From: Adiantum capillus-veneris
Taxonomy: Eukaryota > Streptophyta > Polypodiopsida > Polypodiales > Pteridaceae
Length of the DNA: 64,000 nt
Direction: 5' to 3'
NCBI GenBank assembly: GCA_014529385.2
Contig: CM043969.1
Location: 29,654,946-29,718,945 of the forward strand
Made by a program: the position numbers and the translations under genes. The notes beneath the pieces are model-generated. The model was not told where the DNA came from. It saw only the letters and a list, made by a program, of their open reading frames with translations, and made no database searches. Shown here piece by piece: positions 47,077 to 58,575 of the stretch (position 1 is the first letter of the stretch; each line of letters starts with the position of its first letter).

Positions 47077-49205
47077 TTGAACATAGCCGTGTAAACATGG
47101 CCATTAAAATTGTCGTCTTACGAGAGCATAAGTATTTTTAATGCATGGGTCCCCTGCCCTTGGACTATCGTGACATTCATAAAGAATTTAGCATTGAATG
47201 TCCGCGTCCACTGGTACACAAACTCTCCCCTTGTGGAGTAGGTACCCATTATTGATGGAGAAATTCTTCCATCTCTGAAGCTCATCACTTGACGGAGGAG
47301 AATTGGGTGTGGAATTTAAAAAAACACTACCAGCATTGGAGTGAGAAGGATACCTTATTTGCACATGGCTCCACTCTTTGGAGTATGCATTGTCATGCTC
47401 ATAATTTCCCTTCAAAGAATCCAAAAACTCACTTCAAATTTCCATGAACAAAAGAGATTTGATCTCATGCATACGACTAAGAGCATCAGCCACCACATTG
47501 TATCGTCCTTTATGATACCAAAGCTTTGCATCATACTCCTAAAGAATCTCAGTCCACCTGGCCTTTCGACCCTTCAAGTTAGTTTGTTGTGGAGACCATT
47601 TTATGCTTTCATGTCAAACACAATTTCAAACTGAGCCCCATACAAATAATGTCGCCATGTCTTCAAGGTAGACACTATTGCATAGAGTTTGTGTTCGTAA
47701 GCAAAATAAATTTGTCGTGCTGAATCAAGCTTTTTGCTTTCAAATGAAATTGGCCTCCCTTCATGTAGAAGGACTGCTCCAATAGCCCTGTTATTGGCAT
47801 CCATTTCCAAAACGAATGGCTTCAAAGGGTCCATAATAGCTAGAATAGGAGTTGTAGCTAATGCATCCTTGAGAGTATCAAAACCTTTCTATTGATCGGT
47901 ACACCACTAAAAGGTTTTCCGCTTTCCTTTCAGTTGGTCCATCATATCGGCACAACAATATGAGCATATCTTTTAACGAATCTTTGATAAAAACCTACAA
48001 ATCCTAAGAAAATATGTAACTCTTCTAGATTTTTGGGAGAAGGCCACTTCCGAGTGGTATCCACGTTGGATTGATCCATGTGCAACCCATTAGCTAAGAT
48101 AACATGCCCTAGATAGTGAATTTCCTCCTTGAGAAAATCACACTTTAACTCTTTGGCATATAACTTGTTTTCTCGTAGCAATTCAAACACCTGCCTCAGG
48201 TGTTGCAAGTTCTCTTCCTTAGAGGCATTGTACATGAGAAGGTCATTGAGAAAAATAATAACAAAGTTGCCCAAGTATGGTCTCAAGAAACTATCCATTA
48301 GCGTCATGAAAGTTATGGGCGCATTGGTTAACCCAAAAGGCATAATGAAAAACTCGTAATGTCCAAACCTTGTTTGAAATGCAGCTTTAGGTATATCAGG
48401 ATGTCAAATGCGTACTTGATGTTATCTTGACCGCAAGTCTATCTTAATGAAAATACAAGCATGAGTGAGCTTGTCAAACAACTTATTCACTCGTTGTAAT
48501 GGGTACTTGTTCTTAACAGTTATCGCATTCAAACCTATGTAGTCAACGGACATGCGCATGGTACGATCTTTTTTCTTCACCAATAGGATAGGGGATGCCC
48601 ATGGTGAAGAACTTGGTTGAATAAACCCTCTCCTGAGATAGTCAACAAGTTGACGTTCCACCTTAGCAGCCTTAGAATGGCTCATTCTATAGGGTGGTTT
48701 ACTAATTGGTTTATTGCATGTAACCACGTCTATGCCATGTTGCATAGATCATGTCGGCGGTAATGTTGGTGGTAAATCATTAGGAAAAACATCTTGAAAT
48801 TTCATTAAAAAAATCTTTTAGCTGAATAGTAACTTTTGCTTGTTGAGGAAAGAGAATAGTATCCATTGCTGGAAAAGAAAAAAGAGAAACATGCAGCGTT
48901 GAGGAATTTTCAACCAAATCAACATTAGAAAGAAAATGACACAAAGAGTAACACAATAAAACTTCTTCTATTTCATTTTTAGAATTGAGCTTCATAAGCT
49001 CTTCTGTACATATCAATGGTGAGGAAGGCACATTCTTCTCTCCCAACAACAACACGTGCACCATGGGATTCAAACATCAGACTGTTGTGCTTGTAGCTAT
49101 CCTTCAATGATGGTCCTAGGCTATGCAACCATTCTCTACCAAGTACCACACTAACCCTCTCCATATTCATAACGTGGAAATCCAAGGATGTGGTATACCC
49201 TTGTA
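47077..49205 (-). pseudogene. Gypsy pol (protease to integrase start), left part of the nested element
   Basis: On the minus strand: protease end with VVLGREWLHSLGPSLKDSY (49185-48979); RT with [24 protein letters not shown] (48745-48422), MPFGLTNAP (48343) and IIFLNDLLMY, where the usual DD is ND; and RNase H with LEMDANNRAIGAVLLHE (47834-47601). Then follow a YHKGRYNVVADALSRMH-like block and the integrase zinc module start with LLHKGRVCVPVDADIQC and ILYECHDSP, up to DYV at the insertion site. It resumes at 39547. Frames are broken and the RT catalytic motif is mutated. Confidence 0.88.
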
Positions 49206-49252
49206 TTCACCAGAGCTTTACGATACCCTTGATGCAAAGCTCTAGTATCGTA
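49206..49252. repeat. Inverted junction between two gypsy pieces
   Basis: GCTTTACGATAC (near 49210) is answered by GTATCGTAAAG (near 49245) around a short spacer. The minus-strand gypsy to the left and plus-strand gypsy to the right meet here. Confidence 0.7.
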
Positions 49253-49975
49253 AAGGACGATATAATGTGGTGGTTGATGCTCTTAGTCATATGCATGAGA
49301 TCAACTCTCTTATGTTCACGGAAATTCAAAGTGAGTTTTTGGATTCTTTGAAGGGAAAATATGAGCATGATGACACATACTCCAAAGTGTGGAGCCATCT
49401 GCAAATGAGGGATCCTTCTCACTCCAATGCTGGTAGTGTTGCGTTAGCCTCCACACCTAGTCCTCCTCCCTCAAGTGATGAACTGCAGCGATGGAAGAGT
49501 TTGTCCATCGACAATGGGTACCTAATCCACACGGGGAGAGTTTATGTACCAATGGACGTGGACATTTGATGCCAAATTCTTTATGAATGTCACGATAGTC
49601 CAAGTGCAAGGCACCCAGACATTAAAAAGACTTATGCTCTCGTATGACGACAATTTTACTGGCCAAGTTTACACGGCTATGTTCAAGACTATGTCTTGCA
49701 TTGCCAAAATGTCAGTTAACAGAGCAGAGTGCTTGAAGGCATGAGATCTCTTGCTTCCACTAGAGATTCCTCATGGTAAATGGGCAAGTATCTCTATGGA
49801 TTTCATTGTGGGTTTACCAACCACTTTACGTGGTCATGACTCGATATGGGTGGTCGTAGACCGGTTGACTAAACTATACAATTTTATTCCAACCAAGTCA
49901 ACAATTAAAACTCTAGAGTTAGCTAAGTTATTTGTGGAAAATCTCTACAAGTTGTACAGATTGCCAAGGTACTGA
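49253..49975 (+). pseudogene. Gypsy RNase H end and integrase start, plus strand
   Basis: Begins RKGRYNVVVDALSHMHEIN (after RNase H), continues through the same EFLDSLKGKYEHDDTYSKVW and LIHTGRVYVPMDVDI segment seen on the minus strand at 47.2-47.5 kb. Then it has the zinc module (ILYECHDSPSARHPDIKKTYALV, LHCQNV) and core start SMDFIVGLPTTLRGHDSIWVVVDRLTKL. It stops near 49975 inside the core. It is the same gypsy family as the nested element, in opposite orientation, with several stops. Confidence 0.85.
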
Positions 49976-49990
49976 CATGGTTTTGTCGTA

Positions 49991-51466
49991 CTAAGACTTT
50001 TTCGACCTTTTGACTGGCTCTGGAACTAGCTGTACATGAAAAAGGCTTAAAATAGCTGGTTCTAGAATTTCCTGGTCTTCAGTTCCCAGACTACCAGTAC
50101 CCTTATCCCTGGAAGTCTCTTTGTCTTCTGAATAATAGATCTTGATTTTGGCCCCATTATATACCCCTAGTAGCAATAATCCATATAAGTCTTTCAGTCT
50201 TACTGTGCCGTTAGAAAACACCCAATCCACCTCGCATGGACCTGCCCAAGCTATTTTTAAGTTTGGTTTCTTAGGACCCAATTTAGATTGATATAGCAGA
50301 ACCAAATCTCCTTTCTGGAATTCCCTGATTTTGATTCTTCTTTCGTGCCAGTGTTTCCTTCTTTGCTGAACAATTTCTTGTTCCATCATAGCCCTCTGTC
50401 TCAACTCATCCAACTGCGTTAACTCCTCTAGTCTCTATTTAAGTTTGTGATTAAAATCCAATCCATACTCTACTGCCATTCTGAGACTGGGAATAACAAA
50501 TTCCATAGGCACGACAGCTTCTATGCCATAAACCATTCTGAATGGTGTTAGTCCAGTGGTTACCTTATAGGCTGTCCTATATGCCCAGAGAGCAGTCTGG
50601 AGTTTCAGATCCCATTGGTGTGGTTCCTTTTGCACAATTTTTGTGAGAATGGAATTCAGAGTTTTGTTACTTCTCTCTGCTTGCCCATTGCATCTAGGAT
50701 AATATGGGGTTGATTTTCGATGCTTTACTGAGAGCATTTCCATTAGAATGTCCATAGTATCATTTATGAAGTGTGTTCCCTGATCAGATACAATCTCCAT
50801 AGGACATCCATAACGTCATATAATATTTTCAAAGAAGAATACAGGAGTGGACTTTGTTGTGTTGTCGGGAAGAGCCTTAGCTTCCATCCATTTGGTGACA
50901 TAACAGGTGGCCATCAATATATACCTATTCTTTCGTGGCGTGATTTTCTTGAATGGACCCATGAAATCCAGACCCCATTTCATAAACACTCCCAGTGGCT
51001 GGACATAACAAGTGGCCATCAATATATACCTATTCTTCCTTGGCGTAATTTTCTTGAATGGACCCATGAAATCTAGACCCCATTTCATAAACACTCCCAG
51101 TGGCTGGACTGGAGTTAGAGGAGTCATATCTACTGCTATGGGTCTACCCATCCTCTGGCATACATCATACGTTTTATAAAATCTTTTGACATCAGCTATT
51201 AAAGTTTGCCACCATAAACTAGTCTGCAAAATCTTCTTGTAAGTAATATCAGTGGAGAAATGTCCTCCAGAATCCCCATCATGTGCTTCTGAAATAACTT
51301 GCATTCTGCCTTCCATAGGCACACATCTGCGAAGAACCCCATCCACTCCCAGTCTGTAGAGTGATCCTCCAATGATGGTGAACCTCAGTCTCTTTATGAT
51401 CAGGGCCTTCTTCTGATTCTGAGTCCAGTTATCTGCGAATCCTCCTTTAGAAAGGAACTGATACAC
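49991..51466 (-). pseudogene. Integrase of decayed gypsy, with in-frame 105-bp duplication
   Basis: The zinc module has [10 protein letters not shown] and YDVCQRMG. The core has [11 protein letters not shown], twice because of a tandem duplication, then VSDQGTHF, TPYYPRCNGQAERSN and ALWAYRTAYK. The C-terminal domain (WHERRIKIREFQKGDLVLLY, AGPCEVDWVF) ends with an acidic tail and VQLVPEP. A stop between 50815 and 50800 and another at about 50430 split it into three frames. Confidence 0.9.
50901..51110. repeat. 105-bp in-frame tandem duplication
   Basis: TAACAGGTGG at 50901 and TAACAAGTGG at 51006 start two near-identical 105-bp copies. The unit is 35 codons and keeps the integrase frame. Confidence 0.95.
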
Positions 51467-51599
51467 ATCATATAATTATGGATCAATTATTTCCTCAGCT
51501 GTCATTTGAAATAGTTCTGCATCCACTGGCTCATCCCTCAAAGATGTCTCAGAGTAGCCATCCGTACTTCTGGACAGAAAATCAGCACCACAGTGGGTT

Positions 51600-53619
51600 C
51601 TACCGGGCTTTATGGAAAATACGGAACTCAATTTCCATCAGGAACATCATCCATCTTATCAATCTCCCTTGAATAATGACCTTGTTAATTAGGAATAATA
51701 ATGTCTGATGATCTACATAAAAATGAAACATCTTGTCTGACAAATAGTGTTGAAACTTAGTAGCATTGAAAACCATTCCCAAGGCTTCTCTTTCAGAAGT
51801 GGTATATCCTTGTTCTGCCTGACTGAATCTTCGACTAGCAAAGTAGACCGGATAGTCAGTCTTCCCATCAGGCTGAGCTAAGATTGCCCCCATCGCCAGT
51901 CCTGAGGCATCTACATGTACATGAAAAATGACATCCCAGTTTGGTTGTCGAAGTACTGGTTTACTGATAATGGCATTCTTCAAACTCTGAAAGATCTCAT
52001 CACATTCAGTAGTCCAAACGAACTTGTTGTTCTTCTTTGTGAGCTCATACAAAGGTAATGCCTAAGAGCAAACTGATGCACAAACCTTCTATAAAAATTT
52101 ATATATCCCAAGAAAGAACTCAATTCTGATGCATTGCGTGGCGCCTTGGCCTATTGAACACAATGATTCTTGTCATTGGCCATTTCAATACCATTTATGG
52201 ACACTACATGTCCCCAGAAACTGTCCTTTCCAGACCAAGAAAACTGATTTGAATGGATTTAAACAAATCCACTTTTCCTGACAGCACTGGAAAACCATTT
52301 TCAAAAAAAGTAAATGTTTATCCTCTGCTGAATATATAGTGAAGTCATCCATAAATATGGCAAGGAATCATTTTAGATATTCGCTGAATATTTTCATCAT
52401 ACATCTTTCAAAAGTCGTTGGGGCATTACAAAGACCAAATGGCATAACCAGATACATGAATGCTCCGCATTGAGTAATAAAAGTAGTCTTACTCTGGTCT
52501 GCAGGAGAAATTTGTAACTGGTTATAACCACTATAACCATCCATAAAGATATACATCTCATAACCTGCAATTTCGTCAAACAAAATGTCACTAAATGGTA
52601 ATGGGAAGGGATCCTTGATGGTCTGAGCATTCAGCTTTCGATAATCCACACAGACTCTAAGCTTTTCATTCTTCTTGGGCACCACCACAATTGGAAATAA
52701 CCAGTCACTATTGTCTACCTCAGTAATGAACCTACCCTTCAGAAGGTTATCTATCTCTTCCTTAACCTTTTTAGCATAGTTAGGATTCATTCTGTATCTT
52801 TGCAACCTCACAGGTTTGGCATTTGGTTTTAATGGTATTCGATGTTGACATACCTCTGGATCCACTCCCTTGAGATCAGTATGTTCCCATGCGAACACAT
52901 CTTTATACTATTGGAACATGTGTCGGGCTTTCTCTTTCATGATTGGACTCAGATGTTTGTTGACTTTGATCACTCTAGGATTCTCCTCAGAACCTAGATT
53001 CCATTCCTCTATTTCTGATCATCTGGAAGCAACCAATTAGGCCCACCACCCTTTCGTTTGGTTGATTCCTCAGCATAATCCCAAGACGGTCCTCTGGACT
53101 CTGAATTGCTATTCTGACTCCCAGTAACTTCTTCAAAAATTACTGACATACGAGAATCCATTAGTTCTTCCGTCCTTCCAGTTTATTGAACTGGTCGTTC
53201 CCCAAAATTCAGTTTAGTGAACTGATCTGGAAACTACTTCTTTTGCTTGTCAGCTTGATCTTTGTCCAATAATACCACATTGAGATCTATTTCAGCTAAA
53301 TATTCATTGTTGCCAGCATCCTCTCAATTTTCTTCACCTTATACTTCTGGCAAAGCTCTTCTGGTCGTAGTTCCTTCCTCTAGCTCCTAGTGTTGTTCGT
53401 CTGAATCTGAATTCTGCTATTGACACCTTGTATAGTCAGAGTCTGATTGGCATAGTCGTGAACAGCTTGTGCCTTTCGCAACCATGGGCACCCCAGTAGC
53501 ATCCCATATGCGCCTTGCACATCCAGTACTAGGAAACTGGTCTTGAACTTTTCCTTGCCTACTCTTATCTGCATATCCTCTAGCATCCTAGTTTCCTCCA
53601 CAACTCGATGATCCGCCAT
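51600..53619 (-). pseudogene. Protease, RT and RNase H of decayed gypsy
   Basis: Protease residues include SFLVLDVQGAYGMLLGCPWL (53619-53380). RT has LQRYRMNPNYAKKVKEEIDNLL, VVVPKKNEKLRVCVDYRKLN and MPFGLCNAPTTFER (52898-52368), then FMDDFTIYS after a stop near 52365. RNase H has VHVDASGLAMGAILAQPDG and YTTSEREALGMVF (52052-51600). The order is gypsy. Stops fall between blocks, and 52100-52360 is badly damaged. Confidence 0.9.
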
Positions 53620-53784
53620 TCACACTTTGAAAGGTGTTGGTTTTAGGTTTGTAAGACCCATTCTTTGCTGAAGATGTGCCCCCCATGATATTTACTCCTG
53701 CTCCCCCATCCAGTATGACACCAGATAGTGGCTCCCATATTTCCTAACCTTATAGTCCACCTTGATCACCGGCACTTCATCATC

Positions 53785-55811
53785 TCAAACAGCAGCTAAG
53801 TCAATTGCTCTGGCCTCCGCTTCAGCCTTCCTTCGCTGTCTAATGAACTTCGCTGCTTCAGATAAAGTTTTTCTAATATCTTCCAGTTCAACTATGAGTT
53901 TCTGAATTTTGTCACAAATTTTGACATGTATTTTCTCTCTCTCTCTTTGGTCGGAGTTATTGTCTGAACTTGAAGAATCAGTAGTATCTGCATAGTGCCA
54001 TTCCTCTGCTTTGGTACCTATAGCTCTTCCTTCAGTGTTTTCGGTTGCCGCTATTTTATATTTATCCTTCCCTAGTCCTTGAACTGCAGCCAACATGGTC
54101 TCAGGAATCCCAAACCCCGACTGATCTGGTTGTGCTGAAGACTGGGTTGGTATCTTCTGAATGACCTGGGCATCAGAACTTTCTGGCTGCTCTGGCAACT
54201 TCTTGGCTAAATCTGCTGTGATTTTAGCCGCCAGTTCTCTCTACTCCTGCCATTCATCAACTAGTTTTTCTTTACCCTTTGCCTTCCACACCTCTCTCTG
54301 CTGAGCCCATTTGCTACTTCCAAGACTTACTCGTTTTGTCGTCTCCTCTGAAATTTCCTCAATGACCACCCCTTTGCTGCGTGTTACTGCTCATACAGGA
54401 ACTAGCTCTGGAGCCTTTGCCTCAGTAGCTGCAGTAGTAGATGTTTCTAGACATTGAGCCGCAAAATGCCCATACTTGCCACAAGTGTAACAGTTTAGAC
54501 TTCGGTTCTAGAAATTACCACGTCCCCGACCTCTGCCAGTACCTCCCTGGTACCTGCCTCGCCTAGTACCAGTACCACTGGTACTTGGTTTCTCTTCTTG
54601 GGGTATACTGGTTGTTTCCACTTTGATTGGTTCAACATCGGTGAACGTTACAACATACAAAATCTTTTCCCTTTTTGAAGTGATGGATTCGAATGCCACA
54701 ATTATTCCATAAATGACCATATGCTTTGTAGTAGGTACATTGTGGACATTCATTGGAAACATGATCTTTAGATTTACATTTTGAACACCGGCTTTTCATT
54801 CTTCTAACTGATTGTCTGGTCAGGTTGATTTCAGCAATCTGCCAGGCCATTTCATCAATCTTCCTAGACCAAGACCCCTTTTTGGTTTTGTCCTTGCTCT
54901 TTTCATCTGAGCTGCTTTCAGAACTACTCGAGGTCTTACTGGAATCAAAACTCTCAGTGGAAGAACTACTACTACTGGACCTCCTCTTCTTGTGACTCCT
55001 CTCTTTCTTTGCCTGATGTTCCAGCTTCAGGGCGCGCTGCACCAAATCATTGAATTTCTTTGTTGGTGCAGGTACTTCATGTTCCCTAAGCTTTTTACTG
55101 TGGAACCCATTTAAAAACCATGCACATAGCCTCTTTTCTGATGGTGGTTCTTACAGCTGCTTGGTTAGCTCCTTGATTTTTCAAAATAACTTATGACTGA
55201 TAATTTTCCTTGCTTTATCTTGTCCAGTTCACAAAGGATATCCTCATCTCCTCTGTTGTCTGAATATTCTAGCCTGAAAGCTTTGAGTAATTTATTGTAT
55301 GATCTGAGTTGGCAAGTTGGGTAATGGTAGTACCATTTCCTTGCTGCATCCTTTAATGTCTAAGGAAAGTATTCACCCCAGTCATCTTCATCAATATTTT
55401 TCAACTCAGCATACTGTTCAAAGGCTTGGATATGAACATCTGGATCATCCTTCTTCCCACCCTTGAACACTGGAAAATAAATTTTTAATGAAGAGGTATT
55501 ATCATGTTGGTCAGCATTTTCTTTGCCTCTTCTGACCTTCGGAACCTGACTCCGTCTTGAGGACTTTTTGTAATGGTCCGTATCCGCATCCCAATCAATT
55601 TCCTCATATGTCTCAATTTTTGTCTCCTCCTTGGCTTTTCTATTGGAACTGTGGAGACTATCCTTGTTGCCTTTGGCCCCATCATCCCTCTGTGTGGCTC
55701 AAGAACTCCTGGCCTTGCGTTCTTCCCTCTCAGCTCTTCTCCTTCTGGACTGACTGGAGTGCTGAGAGTCCTTAGCCTCATCAACATGATTGTGCTTCTC
55801 CTGAGCCTCAA
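53785..55811 (-). pseudogene. gag region of decayed gypsy with two zinc knuckles
   Basis: A Ser-rich and acidic linker (KKRRSSSSSSSTESFDSSK, 55045-54632) precedes CSKCKSKDHVSNEC, an intact CX2CX4HX4C knuckle, and CTYYKAYGHLWNNC, a second one with Tyr for the second Cys. A third knuckle-like block (about 54440-54510) follows a Gly/Arg-rich stretch RRGRYQGGTGRGRGRGNF. The capsid part (55400-55050) is present but fragmented. A coiled, acidic segment at 54198-53785 leads into protease. Confidence 0.75.
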
Positions 55812-55925
55812 TTTCAGTCATCGGGTCCTTCTTAGGATCAGAGCCACGTTCGGATTCCTCAGGACAGGGTCAACACGGTGTGATGGTTTTTGACAATGAC
55901 CGGTTTTGGGCGCCATTCTTCAGCT

Positions 55926-56289
55926 AGAAATCCTAACTGTGAGAAGAGTCTTCTGGTCAACGAGCAACAGCTCTAACCATCATGATCGCCAAAATGGAAT
56001 TGGAGCTGATCTCTTCAGATAGCTAATTCTAGTGTTAGAATTTAAAGCTAATTGTAAGTCGTCTGTTCAGATAGTAAACCTGGAATAGAAGACTGAAATG
56101 GTTATCTGAACTGAATTAGCCAACTGAAAGAATAGACAGACTGGAAAACTGGAAAAGTGATTGCAGTTTCAGATTCATATTCAGGATAATGAGTACAAGA
56201 TGGAATGGTTTGAAACTCGAATGATTACAGTAGTAAGGATTACAAGATTACAGGCGAATAGATTGCTGCTAGGAAATTGCTCAAAGTTT
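55926..56289. other. Probable 5' LTR remnant of the decayed gypsy
   Basis: It lies where the 5' LTR should be, but with no second copy its ends cannot be set. No coding frame was seen. Confidence 0.3.
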
Positions 56290-58125
56290 AAGCCAAAAAG
56301 AAATCCGAAGTAATTGATTGATCCACTGTTCGGCTTCTAGGAGACAGTTCCTGCCTGCTGAGAGTGTCTTCGCCTTCTACAACGACCAGCTACTGGCCAA
56401 GATGTTTGCAGATGACTCCCTCCTCTTTTTTAAAGCCTGCCCTCAGGTGCTTAGAAAGGTGTTAGATATTGTGCAGACATTTGCTGTGGCTTCGAGGTTG
56501 AAGTTAGTATTGGGAAGTCTAGACTGATCTCCCTGTCGAAAAATGACTCGTTTGACGCATCGGTCTTGTCTAGAGAGATTGTGTCTAAAGGAAGGGTATC
56601 TCGACACCTGGGCGGCCCCTTGGGAGTGGATGTAGCACACAAGCAAAGGTTCCAGTGGGTCTTGGAAAAGATTCAAAGAAAAATGAGAAGGTGGGTGTAT
56701 GTGTTGCTTCCCTTCCCAAGTCGGGTCAAAGTGATCAACTTAATTTGCTTCCTTATATTACCTTCACTAGACCGCTCCTCAAAATAGCCAAATGTAACTG
56801 GAAGGAGTTTTTGAAACGTGTCAAAAGATTCATATGGAGGAACAATACCAAAGCCTCATCGCCATGGCAATGGGCAAAGTGGGAAGTTATCGCTCGCCCG
56901 GTAGTCCAAGGTGACCTCCGAATTCTCAACCCTACTCTCCATGTTGAGGCCATGTGGTGGTTGCAATCGCGAAACAAGACCAGTCTTGGGCTATCATGAC
57001 CAAGAATATAATGGATAAGGCAAAACTTTGCTCTAAAGGTGGTCAATGGAAAGGAATAGAGGTGCATGAAAAATTATTAGCCCCAAGGTGGTCTAGCTTA
57101 AGGCTGTGTGGTATTTCGTGTCCCCTTGGCTGTCTAAAATTGTTGGTGTAATTTTGAACTCTTATTGGAGAGAAATTGCAAGGAAGATGAGCAATAAAGG
57201 ACTCCAACGGTTGATCCACTTGTGGATGGAAACAACAAGTGCTGGAAATCCTCTGACCAGGTGGCTGATGAGTTTCAACTCAATGGAATTCAGAAGCTAC
57301 TTGTTGATAGAGCAGTAGAAGGCCTGGAAAATATTTCAATGCCGATTTGGGAATTTACTTTTGAATTGAAAATTTGGAAATGTCCCATGAGTACCCAATT
57401 CTTTAAACCTCATACGAAGGGCATCTACCAAGCGCTAATGCATGAGGCTGATTGGTTCGCCCCTCTAAACAAACAGTGGAAGAAAAATCAATTGGAAGCT
57501 CGATGGGTTGAGGTCACGAAGAACATTTGGAAATCGCAGTGGACTCATTCTATGAAGATATTTCTATGGAAGAAACTGTGGGGGCTTTGCCAACAAGCAT
57601 AAAGATTCAGGCCCGTGGTATCGGGCTCGATAGATGTTCAGGGTGCAGACTAGCTAGTGAAGACCTCGCCCACATGTTCATGGAATGCCCGACAATAAGA
57701 GGCTAGGCAGGGAAGGTGTGCAAATGGATACAAAGAACATGGAAGATAGGGGTTTTCAAGAAGCTAGTGAAGACCTCGCCCACATGTTCATGGAATGCCC
57801 GACAATAAGAGGCTAGGCAGGGAAGGTGTGCAAATGGATACAAAGAACATGGAAGATAGGGTTTTTCAAGAAGGATTTGTGCATTGGTGGGAAACAATTT
57901 TGAAGTGCTGCACTTCTAATTTGACTCAAAACTATAAGATATTGTTTCTTCAGTAATATCTGGAATGTCAGGAACTGTCGGGTTTTTGACAGCGACCTCT
58001 CTGTGGCTAGCTTCTCAAAGATTGTACAAGAAAGTAAGGAGTTAATATATGTTATTGGTAAAATACAAAACTTGGATGATTGGCTTAGGGCTTGCCTCGC
58101 CATCTATTCGAGCCCTACTACATAA
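56290..58125 (+). pseudogene. LINE (L1-type) ORF2 relic: RT C-terminus and zf-RVT
   Basis: FADDSLLFFKA (about 56406-56440) is the catalytic FADD block of non-LTR reverse transcriptase. It is followed by VSRHLGGPLGVD and the KIQRKMRRWVYVLLPFPSRVKVIN segment that ends plant LINE RTs. WRNNTKASSPWQWAKWEVI and VQGDLRILNPTLHVEAMW continue the pattern. Near 57480-57690 a zf-RVT-like region has MKIFLWKKLWG, CQQA and DLAHMFMECP. Frames change several times. The RT N-terminus and endonuclease are missing, typical of a 5'-truncated LINE insert. No poly(A) tail was found. Confidence 0.82.
57652..57869. repeat. 110-bp tandem duplication in LINE relic
   Basis: AGACCTCGCCCACATGTTC recurs at 57661 and 57771, 110 bp apart, in two almost identical copies. 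Confidence 0.95.
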
Positions 58126-58518
58126 AGGACTGGACTTTCGGTAGTAGTACGATTCTGGTTGCAAACTTGCTTTACACAAGATGGTGTTTCGGGTGGCTCC
58201 CCCATCAGCCGATGTACCTTTGATCGGTCATGGCTCGGCAGGAGCATGGCAAGAATATGTAATTTTTTGGACATATCAATATAATCCACTCACCATTGTG
58301 AGTTTTGCAAAAAACAAAAAGAGTACTCTCGCATGAAATTTGAGCTCATGACGTTGACGGCAAAATCAAAAGCTCGAGATGTAAGTGTGTCTAGAGCGAT
58401 TGGACTAATAAACTGCTTGGTTTTTATATCAGACGACATTGCGACAAATGGTGACTGAGCGGGCGGTCCGATGGGGCTAAGCATGCCTGGCTTCTCTCGG
58501 GAAAGTAAGTTCTTGCTC

Positions 58519-58573
<55 letters not shown>
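58519..58573. repeat. (TG)n(AG)n compound microsatellite
   Basis: TG run 58519-58538 then AG run to 58573. Confidence 0.97.

Positions 58574-58575
<2 letters not shown>

Larger units (their letters stand above)
49990..55925 (-). mobile_element. Decayed Ty3/gypsy element without chromodomain, no LTRs found
   Basis: Minus-strand order is gag (about 55811-53785), protease (53619-53380), RT (52898-52100), RNase H (52052-51600) and integrase (51466-49991). The minus strand near 55914 reads TGGCGCCCAAAACC, like a primer-binding site, so the 5' LTR should begin just beyond. The 3' end stops after the integrase C-terminus, where it abuts the plus-strand gypsy piece; its 3' LTR is missing. Frames have many stops. 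Confidence 0.85.
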
